From Paucisalibacillus globulus DSM 18846 (GTDB lineage Bacteria > Bacillota > Bacilli > Bacillales > Amphibacillaceae): a stretch of 64,000 nucleotides of DNA. The stretch's first letter is position 1; every line of letters starts with the position of its first letter. The notes below the pieces were generated by a model. It was not told the origin of the DNA, did not search any database, and saw only the letters and a list, made by a program, of their open reading frames with translations. Positions 18,857 to 27,093 of the stretch are shown here, piece by piece. Both the position numbers and the translations under genes were made by a program. Location of the stretch: NCBI RefSeq assembly GCF_000482485.1, contig NZ_AXVK01000031.1:1-64000 (forward strand), read 5' to 3'.

Positions 18857-18892
18857 CTCCTCTTGTTCTTTTAAAAACAGGAGGGGTTTTTT
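18857..18892 (+). terminator. Terminator hairpin whose 3' arm carries the ctaA ribosome site
   Basis: CTCCTCTTGTT pairs with AACAGGAGGGG (with G-U pairs) and is followed by six T. It would end transcription of the siderophore operon. The AGGAGG in the 3' arm is also the ribosome site for the ATG at 18893, so terminator and translation start overlap. Confidence 0.7.
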
Positions 18893-19735
18893 ATGTCTAG
18901 GGAGAAGTTAGCTGCAGTGACAATTGTTTTAACATACTTTCTCATTGTCTTCGGTGGTTATGTAGCCTCATCAGAATCTGGGATGGGCTGTGGACCAGAA
19001 TGGCCACTATGCAACGGAGAAGTGATTCCAGAATTACAGGGGGAAACATTGATTGAGTTTGGACATCGAGTAATAGGGGCAGTCCTTTTTGTATTATCAA
19101 TCGTGTTATTTGTGAAGGTTAAAAAGGAAAAGGGTAGCAAACAGGAAAAGCTTGTGGCTAATTGGATGATCGGGTTACTTACTTTGCAATTGATTGCGGG
19201 AGCCATTGTTGTTTTCTATCATCTACCCTCGATTGTCATTACCATCCACCTATTAATTGCCATGATATTTATGAGTATCCTAACTTGGTTTTGGCGTCTT
19301 ACATATACTAGAATTCAGCTTAAAAACCATAGTCGTATCAAAAAGCATCTATCCTTTCTTGCTACTCTATTATTTATCACCATGGCACTTGGGGCTTACA
19401 TAAAACACCAACATTATGGAATGGCATGTGGATACTTAGAGTGTAATGATCGGGTTCTACCAACAACCTGGCCTGAATTCCTACAATCATCCCACCGATT
19501 ATTCGCTTTCCTATCTACTATCTATATATTGTTCCTTTCCGTAAAGGTATTTTCTATAGGAAACAACAGGTTAAACATTCGGATGATTCTTGCTTTAATT
19601 ATCATTCTAGTTCAGTTGATAATTGGGGTAATGACGATTGTTTCAACCATAGCGATTTCATTTGCTGTGTTACACTTAGCAGCAGCTACATTGCTTTTTG
19701 CCATTGTGATAGAGACAAGGATTGTGATGGATTAG
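18893..19735 (+). CDS. ctaA: Heme A synthase
   Basis: The 280-residue protein has eight hydrophobic segments. It converts heme O to heme A for aa3-type oxidase. It carries the two conserved extracytoplasmic cysteine motifs of the Gram-positive CtaA group, CGPEWPLCNG (N-half) and CGYLECNDR (C-half), and the heme-ligand histidines in EFGHR and QSSHR. It is slightly shorter than B. subtilis CtaA (306). A ctaB-type gene, usually divergent from ctaA, lies about 44 kb away at the window's right edge. Confidence 0.93.
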   Translation: MSREKLAAVTIVLTYFLIVFGGYVASSESGMGCGPEWPLCNGEVIPELQGETLIEFGHRVIGAVLFVLSIVLFVKVKKEKGSKQEKLVANWMIGLLTLQLIAGAIVVFYHLPSIVITIHLLIAMIFMSILTWFWRLTYTRIQLKNHSRIKKHLSFLATLLFITMALGAYIKHQHYGMACGYLECNDRVLPTTWPEFLQSSHRLFAFLSTIYILFLSVKVFSIGNNRLNIRMILALIIILVQLIIGVMTIVSTIAISFAVLHLAAATLLFAIVIETRIVMD

Positions 19736-19887
19736 TGATAAGAATAGCTATGTATCTTTATTACTAGTTATCTAAAAGAATGAAGCTAAATGAATTCCGC
19801 AAGAGATAGTATCTTATATTAATTGTAGAATTTATTTGTTTGGTAATTAAAAAGTATTATGATACCATAGAACTTAATTAAATAGAA
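19736..19887 (+). promoter_or_regulatory. Promoter region of the riboflavin operon
   Basis: No gene is seen. TTGTTT (19836-19841) and TATGAT (19858-19863) are spaced 16 bases and lie about 25 bases before the riboswitch, fitting a sigma-A promoter. Confidence 0.5.
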
Positions 19888-20033
19888 TTCCTTCGGGGTC
19901 GGGTGTAATTCCCAACCGGCGGTGATGAGATTTTTTCTCTAAGCCCGTGACCCGTTATTATATTTTTAATAACGGTGGATTTGGTTAAATTCCAAAGCCG
20001 ACAGTTAAAGTCTGGATGGGAGAAGGATATCGG
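19888..20033 (+). ncRNA. FMN riboswitch (RFN element)
   Basis: The conserved RFN blocks are in order: TTCGGGGTCGGGTG, TTCCCAACCGGCGGTGAT, AGCCCGTGACCCG, a variable stem (TTATTA/TAATAA), TGGATTTGGT, CCAAAGCCGACAGTTAAAG and TGGATGGGAGAAGGAT. The element binds FMN and here is followed by a strong terminator, so it should act by transcription attenuation on the rib genes. Confidence 0.97.
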
Positions 20034-20080
20034 GTAAATTCAAAAATATAGTTTTTGAATTTTATTTGTTATGCATTTTC

Positions 20081-20116
20081 TCCCTATCATTATTATAATG
20101 ATGGGGATTTTTTAGT
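20081..20116 (+). terminator. Riboswitch expression-platform terminator
   Basis: CCCTATCATTA and TAATGATGGGG form an 11-pair stem with a three-base loop, followed by ATTTTTT. It lies about 50 bases after the aptamer. Confidence 0.85.
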
Positions 20117-20270
20117 AATGGGAAAAATTTACTTATCTAGTCGTAATTGTTCCATAGTGACAATTTGTCAGCGTATTTTTCTATTTCTATATATTCTCCG
20201 TTTCTTCTTACCTATCCCCCACCCCCCCAAGAGAATTTCATTCTATTTAAAAAATGATTTCATAGAAAGG
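20117..20270. other. Leader between attenuator and ribE, ribD absent
   Basis: A frame open from 20055 runs in phase into ribE, but its first 72 codons cross the terminator and show no similarity to RibD or any known protein. It is probably untranslated leader. A C8 run occurs near 20218-20227. Confidence 0.5.
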
Positions 20271-20933
20271 ATGATACCTATATTTACTGGATTAGTTGAA
20301 GAATTTGGCACCGTTAAAAACATTTCCAAGAATGGCCATTCCATGAACGTAACAATTAAAGGAAAAAAAGTTATGGGTGATTTAAAACTCGGTGACAGCA
20401 TTGCTGTGAATGGTGTTTGTTTGACGGTTACTGAATATGACAACCATTCTTTTATAGCAGACGTAATGCCAGAAACGTTTAAAAGCACCTCATTAGCTAA
20501 CTTAAAGGCAGGATCACTTGTTAACTTAGAACGGGCCATTGCAGCTGGGGAACGTTTTGGTGGGCATTTTATTAGCGGACATGTGGATACTGTAGGACAG
20601 ATTCTCCAAAAGAAAGTAAGGGAAAATGCACTATATATTGAAATACTATTTCCAAAAGAATATGGCCACTTGGCCATACTAAAAGGCTCTATAGCAATCG
20701 ACGGTGTCTCATTAACAATATTTGAAAAAAGTAATCAAACCGTTACCGTATCACTAATTCCCCATACGGCTAAAGAGACAGTTCCTGGTATCAAGGGGGT
20801 CGGTGAAAAAGTGAATATTGAGTTTGACATGGTAGGTAAATATCTTTTTTCATTCCAAAATGCCAATATACAAGAAACGAAAGATAAGCAAACCATTTCA
20901 AAGAATTTACTTATAGAAAACGGATTTATGTAA
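20271..20933 (+). CDS. ribE: Riboflavin synthase, alpha subunit
   Basis: It encodes about 220 residues with the duplicated lumazine-binding barrel: IFTGLVEEFGTV, LGDSIAVNGVCLTV and FGGHFISGHVDTVG in the first half, and LKGSIAIDGVSLTIF with SLIPHTAKETV in the second. It converts two 6,7-dimethyl-8-ribityllumazine molecules to riboflavin. The start is uncertain. ATG 20271 sits directly against the AAAGG ribosome site. The family start (MFTG) corresponds to an ATA codon at 20280 with ideal spacing. Confidence 0.93.
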   Translation: MIPIFTGLVEEFGTVKNISKNGHSMNVTIKGKKVMGDLKLGDSIAVNGVCLTVTEYDNHSFIADVMPETFKSTSLANLKAGSLVNLERAIAAGERFGGHFISGHVDTVGQILQKKVRENALYIEILFPKEYGHLAILKGSIAIDGVSLTIFEKSNQTVTVSLIPHTAKETVPGIKGVGEKVNIEFDMVGKYLFSFQNANIQETKDKQTISKNLLIENGFM

Positions 20934-20948
20934 TGAAAGGATGGTTAG

Positions 20949-21560
20949 ATGTTTGATAGTATTGAAGATGCGATTAAGGATTTAAAAAGTGGTCAAGTAG
21001 TTATCGTTTGTGATGATGAAGACAGAGAGAACGAAGGTGATTTCATAGGGTTGGCTGAGTATATAACACCACAGACAATTAACTTTATGGCAAAGGAGGG
21101 GCGAGGACTCATTTGCACCCCAATCACGAATAAATTAGCTAGAAACCTTAATCTTAATCCCATGGTCTCTAATAACACAGACAATCACGGGACAGCCTTT
21201 ACAGTTAGTATCGACCATATAGATACAACAACAGGAATTAGTGCTCATGAACGAGCATTAACGATTCAAAAAATGTGTGATGACCATTCTTCACCAGAAG
21301 ATTTCAGAAGGCCTGGCCACATTTTCCCACTGATAGCTAGAAATGGTGGTGTTTTGGAAAGACCAGGACATACGGAAGCTTGCGTTGATTTAGCCAAACT
21401 AGCAGGTGCAAAACCTTTAGGAGTTATTGTTGAAATCATGAACGAAGATGGAACAATGGCACGGGTCGTTGATTTAAAGAAAGTAGCTCAAAAATTCAAT
21501 CTAAAAATAATAACCATAAAAGATCTCATCCAATATATGCATAATCATACTGGAAGATAA
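20949..21560 (+). CDS. ribB: 3,4-dihydroxy-2-butanone-4-phosphate synthase, stand-alone
   Basis: The 203-residue product is the DHBP synthase domain only, with the acidic loop [17 protein letters not shown], and the motif [24 protein letters not shown]. It makes the four-carbon unit for lumazine from ribulose 5-phosphate. In most Bacillales this domain is fused to GTP cyclohydrolase II (RibBA, about 400 residues). Here the protein stops cleanly after the DHBP domain ([17 protein letters not shown]), and no cyclohydrolase sequence follows. Ribosome site AAAGGATG. Confidence 0.93.
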   Translation: MFDSIEDAIKDLKSGQVVIVCDDEDRENEGDFIGLAEYITPQTINFMAKEGRGLICTPITNKLARNLNLNPMVSNNTDNHGTAFTVSIDHIDTTTGISAHERALTIQKMCDDHSSPEDFRRPGHIFPLIARNGGVLERPGHTEACVDLAKLAGAKPLGVIVEIMNEDGTMARVVDLKKVAQKFNLKIITIKDLIQYMHNHTGR

Positions 21561-21620
21561 CCTAAAATTATCCCCTATATTTCTAAAACACAAAATGAAG
21601 ATATGAAAGGAAAGAGTAAG

Positions 21621-22088
21621 ATGAAAAGAGTATTGGAAGGAAGTTTAATAGGCTCGGGACTTAAAATAGGCATTGTAGTAGGACGTTTCAATGAGTTTAT
21701 CACAACCAAATTACTTAGTGGTGCTGAAGATGCGTTAAAAAGACATGGAGTAAATGAAGAGGATCTTACAGTTTTATGGGTTCCAGGAGCATTCGAGATT
21801 CCCCTGGCTGCTAAGAAATTAGCTACTAAAGGTGAATTTGATGCAATCATCACATTAGGAACCGTTATAAGAGGTGCAACCCCACACTTTGATTTTGTGA
21901 GCAGTGAAGTTGCAAAAGGCGTAGCAAATATCGGATTACAAAGTGATATCCCAATAATATTTGGTGTCCTTACGACTGACTCTATTGAGCAGGCAATTGA
22001 ACGAGCAGGAACAAAAGCAGGAAATAAAGGCTATGAGGCTGCTATTTCAGCAATTGAAATGGGTAATCTTTATAAAGATATAATTTAA
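21621..22088 (+). CDS. ribH: 6,7-dimethyl-8-ribityllumazine synthase
   Basis: It encodes about 155 residues with the family segments [46 protein letters not shown] (catalytic His) and [21 protein letters not shown]. It condenses the DHBP with the ribityl-aminouracil. ATG 21621 is preferred over ATG 21603 because AAAGGAAAG is correctly spaced and homologues begin close to this Met. Last gene of the riboswitch operon, followed by a terminator. Confidence 0.95.
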   Translation: MKRVLEGSLIGSGLKIGIVVGRFNEFITTKLLSGAEDALKRHGVNEEDLTVLWVPGAFEIPLAAKKLATKGEFDAIITLGTVIRGATPHFDFVSSEVAKGVANIGLQSDIPIIFGVLTTDSIEQAIERAGTKAGNKGYEAAISAIEMGNLYKDII

Positions 22089-22095
22089 TATATTT

Positions 22096-22128
22096 AGAAA
22101 GGATCCCACTATTTGTGAGATCCTTTCT
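22096..22128 (+). terminator. Terminator of the riboflavin operon
   Basis: AGAAAGGATC and GATCCTTTCT arms with an inner CAC/GTG pair, starting eight bases after the ribH stop. Confidence 0.85.
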
Positions 22129-22207
22129 TATGTACGAAATTCCTAAAGTTTATATTCACACACCATACTATAAGGAATAAGATAAGGTAAAAAAAGGAAT
22201 GAGCAAA

Positions 22208-22825
22208 TTGCCTACTTTTCCAGTTCAACTTATTACATTAAACGTTAGTGGTGGTCCAAATAAGATTATATATTATCCACAGGTAATCCAAATGGAAAAT
22301 CAATCACTCGAAAGGTATATTAATCAATCCATTATTCAACAATCTCAAGCACTAATTAATCAGCAAGTTGCGGAAATGCCAACAACCGTAGTGGAGATGC
22401 TGGGTACGTATGAAATAAAAAATAATCAGCGAAATGTCCTAAGTCTCACGCAAACAAATTACACGTATCATGACAAAGCTGCACATGGTATGACATATAT
22501 TAAATCGTTAACATTCGATTTAGAAGCCCAAAAGAAAGTAGAATTAAAGGATTTATTTAAACCCGACAGTAATTACGTTGAACGGTTATCAGCAATTATC
22601 CAAGAGCAAATTAAACAACGTGACATTGGGCTTATTGAGGATTTTACGGAAATCAGTCCTAACCAAGATTTCTACATTGCCGATAAAACCCTAGTCATCT
22701 ATTTCCAACTATATGAAATTACACCATATGTTTTTGGCTTTCCAATGTTCCCAATTTCTGTGTATGATATTCAGAATATAATTAAGGAAGATGGGCCGCT
22801 TTCGAGAATGGCAGAGAATAATTAA
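22208..22825 (+). CDS. DUF3298/DUF4163-type protein
   Basis: About 205 residues. The segment VIQMENQSLERYINQSI and the ending FYIADKTLVIYFQLYEITPYVFGFPMFPIS match the DUF3298 fold found in RsiV and the N-terminal part of PdaC. No signal peptide is visible, so it is probably cytoplasmic, unlike the anti-sigma relatives. TTG 22208 is best spaced from AAAGGA; ATG 22199 is in frame. Function unknown. Confidence 0.8.
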   Translation: MPTFPVQLITLNVSGGPNKIIYYPQVIQMENQSLERYINQSIIQQSQALINQQVAEMPTTVVEMLGTYEIKNNQRNVLSLTQTNYTYHDKAAHGMTYIKSLTFDLEAQKKVELKDLFKPDSNYVERLSAIIQEQIKQRDIGLIEDFTEISPNQDFYIADKTLVIYFQLYEITPYVFGFPMFPISVYDIQNIIKEDGPLSRMAENN

Positions 22826-22834
22826 CAACCACGA

Positions 22835-22890
22835 ACAACCACGGGGACAGGTTCATTGGCTGTAGCCAATGAACCTGTCCCCGTGGTTGT
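22835..22890. repeat. REP-like palindrome (perfect long hairpin)
   Basis: The arms ACAACCACGGGGACAGGTTC and its exact reverse complement continue through ATTGGCT, with a two-base loop. It lies between convergent genes and probably works as a bidirectional terminator. Its GGGGACAGGTTC arm recurs near 63530. Confidence 0.85.
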
Positions 22891-22928
22891 TTCGACTCTA
22901 GAGCTAAGGTACCTATTCTTTTGTTATT

Positions 22929-24422
22929 TTACTTTTTAACCTCTGTAATATCGGAGAATGTTCCAACATAACGAATCGGTTCTCCTGTTTCATCCTTTAT
23001 AGTACTGATGTTTAACCATTCTAAATATAATGTGCCATCTTTTCGTTTATTCCAAATCTTACCTTGCCACTCCCCATTTGCATGAATCTCTTGCCACATT
23101 TTCTGATAGAATTCAGCTGATTGTTTACCAGATTTCAGCACAGCTGGTGTTTGCCCAATAATCTCATCCTCTGTGTAACCTGTTAATGTGGAGAAAGATG
23201 GATTAACTGCTATGACCTTACCATCTATTTGCGTTACCATAATTCCTTGCCCTGTAGAGCTAAATACATCATTTGAAATCTTTAATCGATCCTGATAATA
23301 AATCCAGATTACTAAGATTAAACTTGCCAGCGTAATTTGCGATAACAACATAAAGCCAATAGCATAATGACTCGTAATCGAATAAACACTAGCTAATATT
23401 AGCGGAGGGAAGAATCCACCTAGCCCTCCCATCATAGATACAATACCATTTGCAATACCAGCTTGTTTGTTAAAATACATCGGTACTAGTTTGAAGATGA
23501 CTCCATTTCCAATCCCTGATGAAATAGCAATAGCGATGGAGCCAATGGTGTAAAGACCAATTGATGGCGAGAAGGCTAATATAATTGCTGCTATCGTATA
23601 GATTCCGAAAACTCCTATTAGTAGAGTTAGAGGTTTAAAACGGTCACCCAGCCAGCCGCCAACTGGACGTAGTAAGGTTGCTACAGCGATAAATCCTGCC
23701 GTTCTTAATCCAGCATCAACCTTATCTAGTCCAAAGTTTCCCACGAGAAAATTTGGCAAATATACTGTAAAAGCAACAAATGATCCAAATGTTATAAAAT
23801 AAAACATGGAGAAAAGCCAGAGCTTGTCATTCTTATAAACACCTTTAATTTGTTCGACAATCGGAGTTTTCACCTTTTGTTCATGACGATCCCCTATGAA
23901 AATATTAAGTACGATAAATAATAATAACAGGAGTAAATATAGTTTTACCGTTACCTCCCAACCTACTTGGGTTGCTATAACTGGAGCAGCAAACGTCGTG
24001 ATTGCCGTCCCAATGTTACCAACACCATACACACCATTAATCAAGCCGTGTTTTTCTTTCGAATAGTATTTTGGTAAAGAGGTAACCCCAACTGAGAATA
24101 CTGCCCCTCCAATACCTATAAACAATCCACCAATAACTAAATCAGTAAATGTAGAAGCTTCACTAATATAGAAGACCGGAAACAATAACAAGACAAAACT
24201 TATAATAAATACAATTCTTGCCCCCACTAAATTAGCAAGATACCCAAGCGGAATTCGTAGTATGGAGCCTAGCACTACCGGAATAGCAGTTAAAATAGCA
24301 ATGCTTTCTGGTTGTATTGTAATATCTTCTTGTATAAATGGTAGCAAAGAGGAGATAATAACCCACACCATAAAACCAATAACTAGATTCGCAGTTTGCA
24401 AAGGTAATTGTAATTTTTTCAT
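22929..24422 (-). CDS. narK: NarK-type nitrate/nitrite MFS transporter fused to a C-terminal PAS domain
   Basis: Residues 1 to about 375 form a 12-helix major facilitator of the nitrate/nitrite porter group, with the signature segments RIPLGYLANLVGARIVF and VGNIGTAITTFAAPVIA. Residues about 385-497 are a PAS domain (VFSSTGQGIMVTQIDGKV, NPSFSTLTGYTEDEIIGQTP) ending in PAC (PIRYVGTFSDITEVKK). There is no kinase, GGDEF or other output domain after it, and the stop is clean. Normal NarK/NarT proteins are about 390-400 residues. A candidate NreC palindrome lies 85 bases upstream. The PAS domain could gate transport or sense redox state. Confidence 0.92.
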   Translation of the reverse strand: MKKLQLPLQTANLVIGFMVWVIISSLLPFIQEDITIQPESIAILTAIPVVLGSILRIPLGYLANLVGARIVFIISFVLLLFPVFYISEASTFTDLVIGGLFIGIGGAVFSVGVTSLPKYYSKEKHGLINGVYGVGNIGTAITTFAAPVIATQVGWEVTVKLYLLLLLLFIVLNIFIGDRHEQKVKTPIVEQIKGVYKNDKLWLFSMFYFITFGSFVAFTVYLPNFLVGNFGLDKVDAGLRTAGFIAVATLLRPVGGWLGDRFKPLTLLIGVFGIYTIAAIILAFSPSIGLYTIGSIAIAISSGIGNGVIFKLVPMYFNKQAGIANGIVSMMGGLGGFFPPLILASVYSITSHYAIGFMLLSQITLASLILVIWIYYQDRLKISNDVFSSTGQGIMVTQIDGKVIAVNPSFSTLTGYTEDEIIGQTPAVLKSGKQSAEFYQKMWQEIHANGEWQGKIWNKRKDGTLYLEWLNISTIKDETGEPIRYVGTFSDITEVKK

Positions 24423-24502
24423 GTTTCTTTCTCCCTTTTTTTCCTATATGTTTTAACTTCTAACTACCTTCATTTTATTTAGTGCTCGATATGAATAATA
24501 TA

Positions 24503-24514
24503 GGGGAGTCCCCC
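24503..24514 (-). promoter_or_regulatory. Candidate NreC-binding palindrome upstream of narK
   Basis: GGGG-N4-CCCC with centre at 24508.5. A -10-like TAAAAT on the minus strand begins 31.5 bases from the centre, the same distance as at narG. It also forms part of the terminator hairpin of the upstream hemerythrin gene. Prediction only. Confidence 0.4.
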
Positions 24515-24538
24515 AAATTTCTTAGGTGACTCCCCCAT
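24503..24538 (-). terminator. Terminator after the hemerythrin-like gene
   Basis: GGGGAGTC and GACTCCCC arms with internal CC/GG pairing lie directly downstream of the hemerythrin stop. On the plus strand the hairpin is followed by ATTTTTTAT, so it is strongest in that direction. Confidence 0.65.
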
Positions 24539-24541
24539 TTT

Positions 24542-25075
24542 TTATGATGTAATAAGTGTATTTAGTTCTTCCATTAATTGATTCAAATCGTCTATTCTCA
24601 TCACACGGTCAACCATAGGAAAAAGCACCGTCACTTCCTTAACAAAGTGAATCATAATTACTTCAAATGTCTCACCAGCATCTTGGACAATTTTCTTCAT
24701 TTCTTGATAGGAAAAGTCTTGAACATTCCCCCTTGAATGATGGAAGAAGTGCCCCATATACCCATCAATTTCCTTGTGCTCTTCTTCAATTGCCACAATT
24801 GGCCCTTGTTCTTTACCAATATACATTCCAAGCATAGGGAAAAAGTACTTTTCTTCCTTATCCGTATGGTTTTTAAATGGTTCAATAAAGGCCTTCAATT
24901 TCTCTTGTAAGGTAATGAATGCAGCTCTCGCTTCTTCCTCATTTTCAAAAGAATCGTTTTCAAATTTTAATACAATAGGGTGCCATTCTTCCATTAAATA
25001 CTGTAAATATCGATGTTCGTTTTCTAAGATTTGTGTTGCGCGATTTTTCGTTTTGAAATCTTGCTTTGTCCACAT
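24542..25075 (-). CDS. Hemerythrin-domain (HHE) protein
   Basis: The 177-residue, all-helical protein carries HHE-type metal ligands: ILENEHRYLQYLMEEW, FKNHTDKEEKYFFPML, IVAIEEEHKEIDGYM and IMIHFVKEVTVLFPMVD. Such di-iron proteins bind oxygen or NO, or repair iron-sulfur clusters. It lies between narK and nreC, in the nitrate respiration island, and is in the same orientation, so an NO- or oxygen-related role is likely. It is separated from nreC by a repeat element and is probably its own unit. Confidence 0.85.
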   Translation of the reverse strand: MWTKQDFKTKNRATQILENEHRYLQYLMEEWHPIVLKFENDSFENEEEARAAFITLQEKLKAFIEPFKNHTDKEEKYFFPMLGMYIGKEQGPIVAIEEEHKEIDGYMGHFFHHSRGNVQDFSYQEMKKIVQDAGETFEVIMIHFVKEVTVLFPMVDRVMRIDDLNQLMEELNTLITS

Positions 25076-25142
25076 TTATAAGCACCATCTTTCATTAAGG
25101 CAACTTTTGTTAGACTGCGATGTAACTAATAATTTTTAGTAG

Positions 25143-25276
25143 AGCACCATACCCGCTCCGGAAATACACTGCGCTTTCCATGGGCGGCTGTTGAGCCTCC
25201 TCGTGCTGTCGCACTGCGGGGTCTCACCTATTCCTGTCCTCCCATAGGAGTCTCCGTGTATTTCCGGAGCTGGTGC
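25143..25276. repeat. Bacillaceae-type palindromic repeat
   Basis: The ends GCACC...GCTCCGGAAATACAC and GTGTATTTCCGGAGCTGGTGC are inverted. The GC content is far higher than that of the neighbours. The left end (TAATTTTTAGTAGAGCACC) resembles the left part of the element at 43.7 kb. Confidence 0.7.
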
Positions 25277-25368
25277 AGATTTAGAATATAATAACTGCCT
25301 ATGCAAATTTTACATCTATTATTTGTTAGTTTTATGCTTAGAAAAAAAGCTTTCGTAAACAGCTTACT

Positions 25369-26016
25369 TTAAAATTCTAGTAATTTCTTTTTAAGTGCAA
25401 ATTCTACTAATTCTGGTTTACTTTGCAATTCAAGTTTTTCCATGATCTTTGCTTTGTGAGCTTCGACTGTTTTTACGGATATGTAAAGTTTCTCCGCTAT
25501 CTCTTTATTGCCAAACCCTTTTGCAACTAGTGGTAAAATCTCTAATTCTCGTTTTGTTAATAATTTCAGTGGGTCTGTTCGGTTGGATTCTCCATCATAT
25601 TTTACAAATTCTCGTACCAATGAACTAGCCATTTTAGGTTCGATGTATGTACCATTATTATGGATTGTGCGAATTGCTAAAATTAACTCTTCATCAGGTG
25701 AATTTTTTAAAATATACCCAGATGCTCCGTTTCGTAATACATGAAATAAATATTCTTCATCATCATGCATCGTTAAAATCAGTATCTTTGTTTTTGGGAA
25801 ATCCTCATGTATTCTACCAACAGCGGTTAAGCCGCTTTCCCCTGGTGGCATACTTAAATCTAGTAGTAAGATATCTGGTCCAAATTGTGATACTTTTTGA
25901 TAAGCTTCAATCCCATCTGCCGCAGTGGCAACAACTTCCATATCGGATTGCAAGTTTATAATCATCGAAAATCCACTACGTACAACAGCATGGTCATCAG
26001 CAATCACAATCTTCAT
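25369..26016 (-). CDS. nreC: Nitrogen/oxygen response regulator NreC (NarL family)
   Basis: The 215-residue protein has a receiver domain (phospho-acceptor Asp 53 in [10 protein letters not shown], acidic pair DD at 7-8) and a LuxR-type helix-turn-helix ([28 protein letters not shown]). It is phosphorylated by NreB when oxygen is absent and activates nar and narT/narK promoters in staphylococci. Its start abuts the nreB stop. Last gene of the narGHJI-nreABC series. Confidence 0.93.
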   Translation of the reverse strand: MKIVIADDHAVVRSGFSMIINLQSDMEVVATAADGIEAYQKVSQFGPDILLLDLSMPPGESGLTAVGRIHEDFPKTKILILTMHDDEEYLFHVLRNGASGYILKNSPDEELILAIRTIHNNGTYIEPKMASSLVREFVKYDGESNRTDPLKLLTKRELEILPLVAKGFGNKEIAEKLYISVKTVEAHKAKIMEKLELQSKPELVEFALKKKLLEF

Positions 26017-27093
26017 TTATAATGGGACCTCCTTCTCTTCCAGTTGTGTTGTCGGTAATGTTAGATAGACCGTTGTTCCTTTACCTATCTCAGAATGAAT
26101 TTGAAGCCTACCACCAATTAAATCAGCACGTTCTTTCATCCCAAAAATACCCAATCCAGATCCTTTTACGTCAGGTCTTTCCGTGTCAAACCCATTCCCT
26201 TGATCTTGCACAATAAGCTCTAATTTTCCGTTTTTCTCTGAAAGGGTAACATTCACCTCTAACACCTGAGCGTATTTTACTGCATTTAAAACCGCTTCTT
26301 GGCAAATTCGGTAGACAGACGTTTCAATATTTTGAGAGTAACGTTTTTTATTAATGGTTGATTGGTAATTAACATAAAAACCATAACTATGTTCAACCCA
26401 TTTAAAATGCGAACGAAAGGCAGCTTCCAGTCCAAGGTCATCTAGTGAGGCAGGTCTTAGGAATACAGAAAGATTGCGAATATCAGCTATTAATCTATTA
26501 AGTGATTCCTCTGTCTGTTTGACGCGTGAATGGATTTCTTCATGACTCTGAATGTATTTTAATAGACGCATATCGACTAACATACTAATTAATTCTTGTA
26601 CAACACTATCATGAAGCTCACGGGAAATTCGCTTACGTTCATTTTCCCCAGCCTCAAACGTTTTCTTTAGCATTTCGTTACGATAGAGCATTTCCTGTTG
26701 TTTATATTGTAATGTTAAATCTCTAAGCATATAGACATGGATCCCGTTTTCCTTATCAATCGTATGATAAGTTGCTGTAAACGGGACAATTCCTTTATCA
26801 CGAGTATCCAAGTAAACTTGAAAAGATGTAAAGTTACCCTCTTTATCATTTACATAACAATTGGAGCAGGTAATATGCTCTTCACTGCTTGTATAGCCAC
26901 GACATAATGAACATAATGTATGAGCCTTACCATTCTTTATGGATTCTATTACACTTGGATCAATAATTCGCTCCGCGGCAGGGTTTAGTGATAAGATTTT
27001 TGCGGAGTTATCTAAGAAGAATATTGCTTCTGTGCTGTTTTTGTACATTTTCATTAAGAATTCAATTATTTGTGAATGGGTAACTTGATTCAA
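26017..27093 (-). CDS. nreB: Oxygen-sensing histidine kinase NreB
   Basis: The 358-residue cytoplasmic kinase has an N-terminal PAS domain with four cysteines (C61, C64, C76, C79; CSLC and CSNC pairs) that match the [4Fe-4S] ligands of staphylococcal NreB. The HisKA_3 box has His 161 in ERKRISRELHDSVVQEL. The ATPase domain has EAVLNAVKYAQ, DQGNGFD and GSGLGIFGMKERADLIGG. Oxygen should destroy the cluster and stop autophosphorylation. It overlaps nreA by four bases (ATGA). Confidence 0.94.
   Translation of the reverse strand: MNQVTHSQIIEFLMKMYKNSTEAIFFLDNSAKILSLNPAAERIIDPSVIESIKNGKAHTLCSLCRGYTSSEEHITCSNCYVNDKEGNFTSFQVYLDTRDKGIVPFTATYHTIDKENGIHVYMLRDLTLQYKQQEMLYRNEMLKKTFEAGENERKRISRELHDSVVQELISMLVDMRLLKYIQSHEEIHSRVKQTEESLNRLIADIRNLSVFLRPASLDDLGLEAAFRSHFKWVEHSYGFYVNYQSTINKKRYSQNIETSVYRICQEAVLNAVKYAQVLEVNVTLSEKNGKLELIVQDQGNGFDTERPDVKGSGLGIFGMKERADLIGGRLQIHSEIGKGTTVYLTLPTTQLEEKEVPL

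Noticed and set aside
20055-20270. N-terminal extension of riboflavin synthase by 72 codons
   Set aside because: It begins before the attenuator hairpin and crosses it; no similarity to RibE or RibD. Treated as leader.
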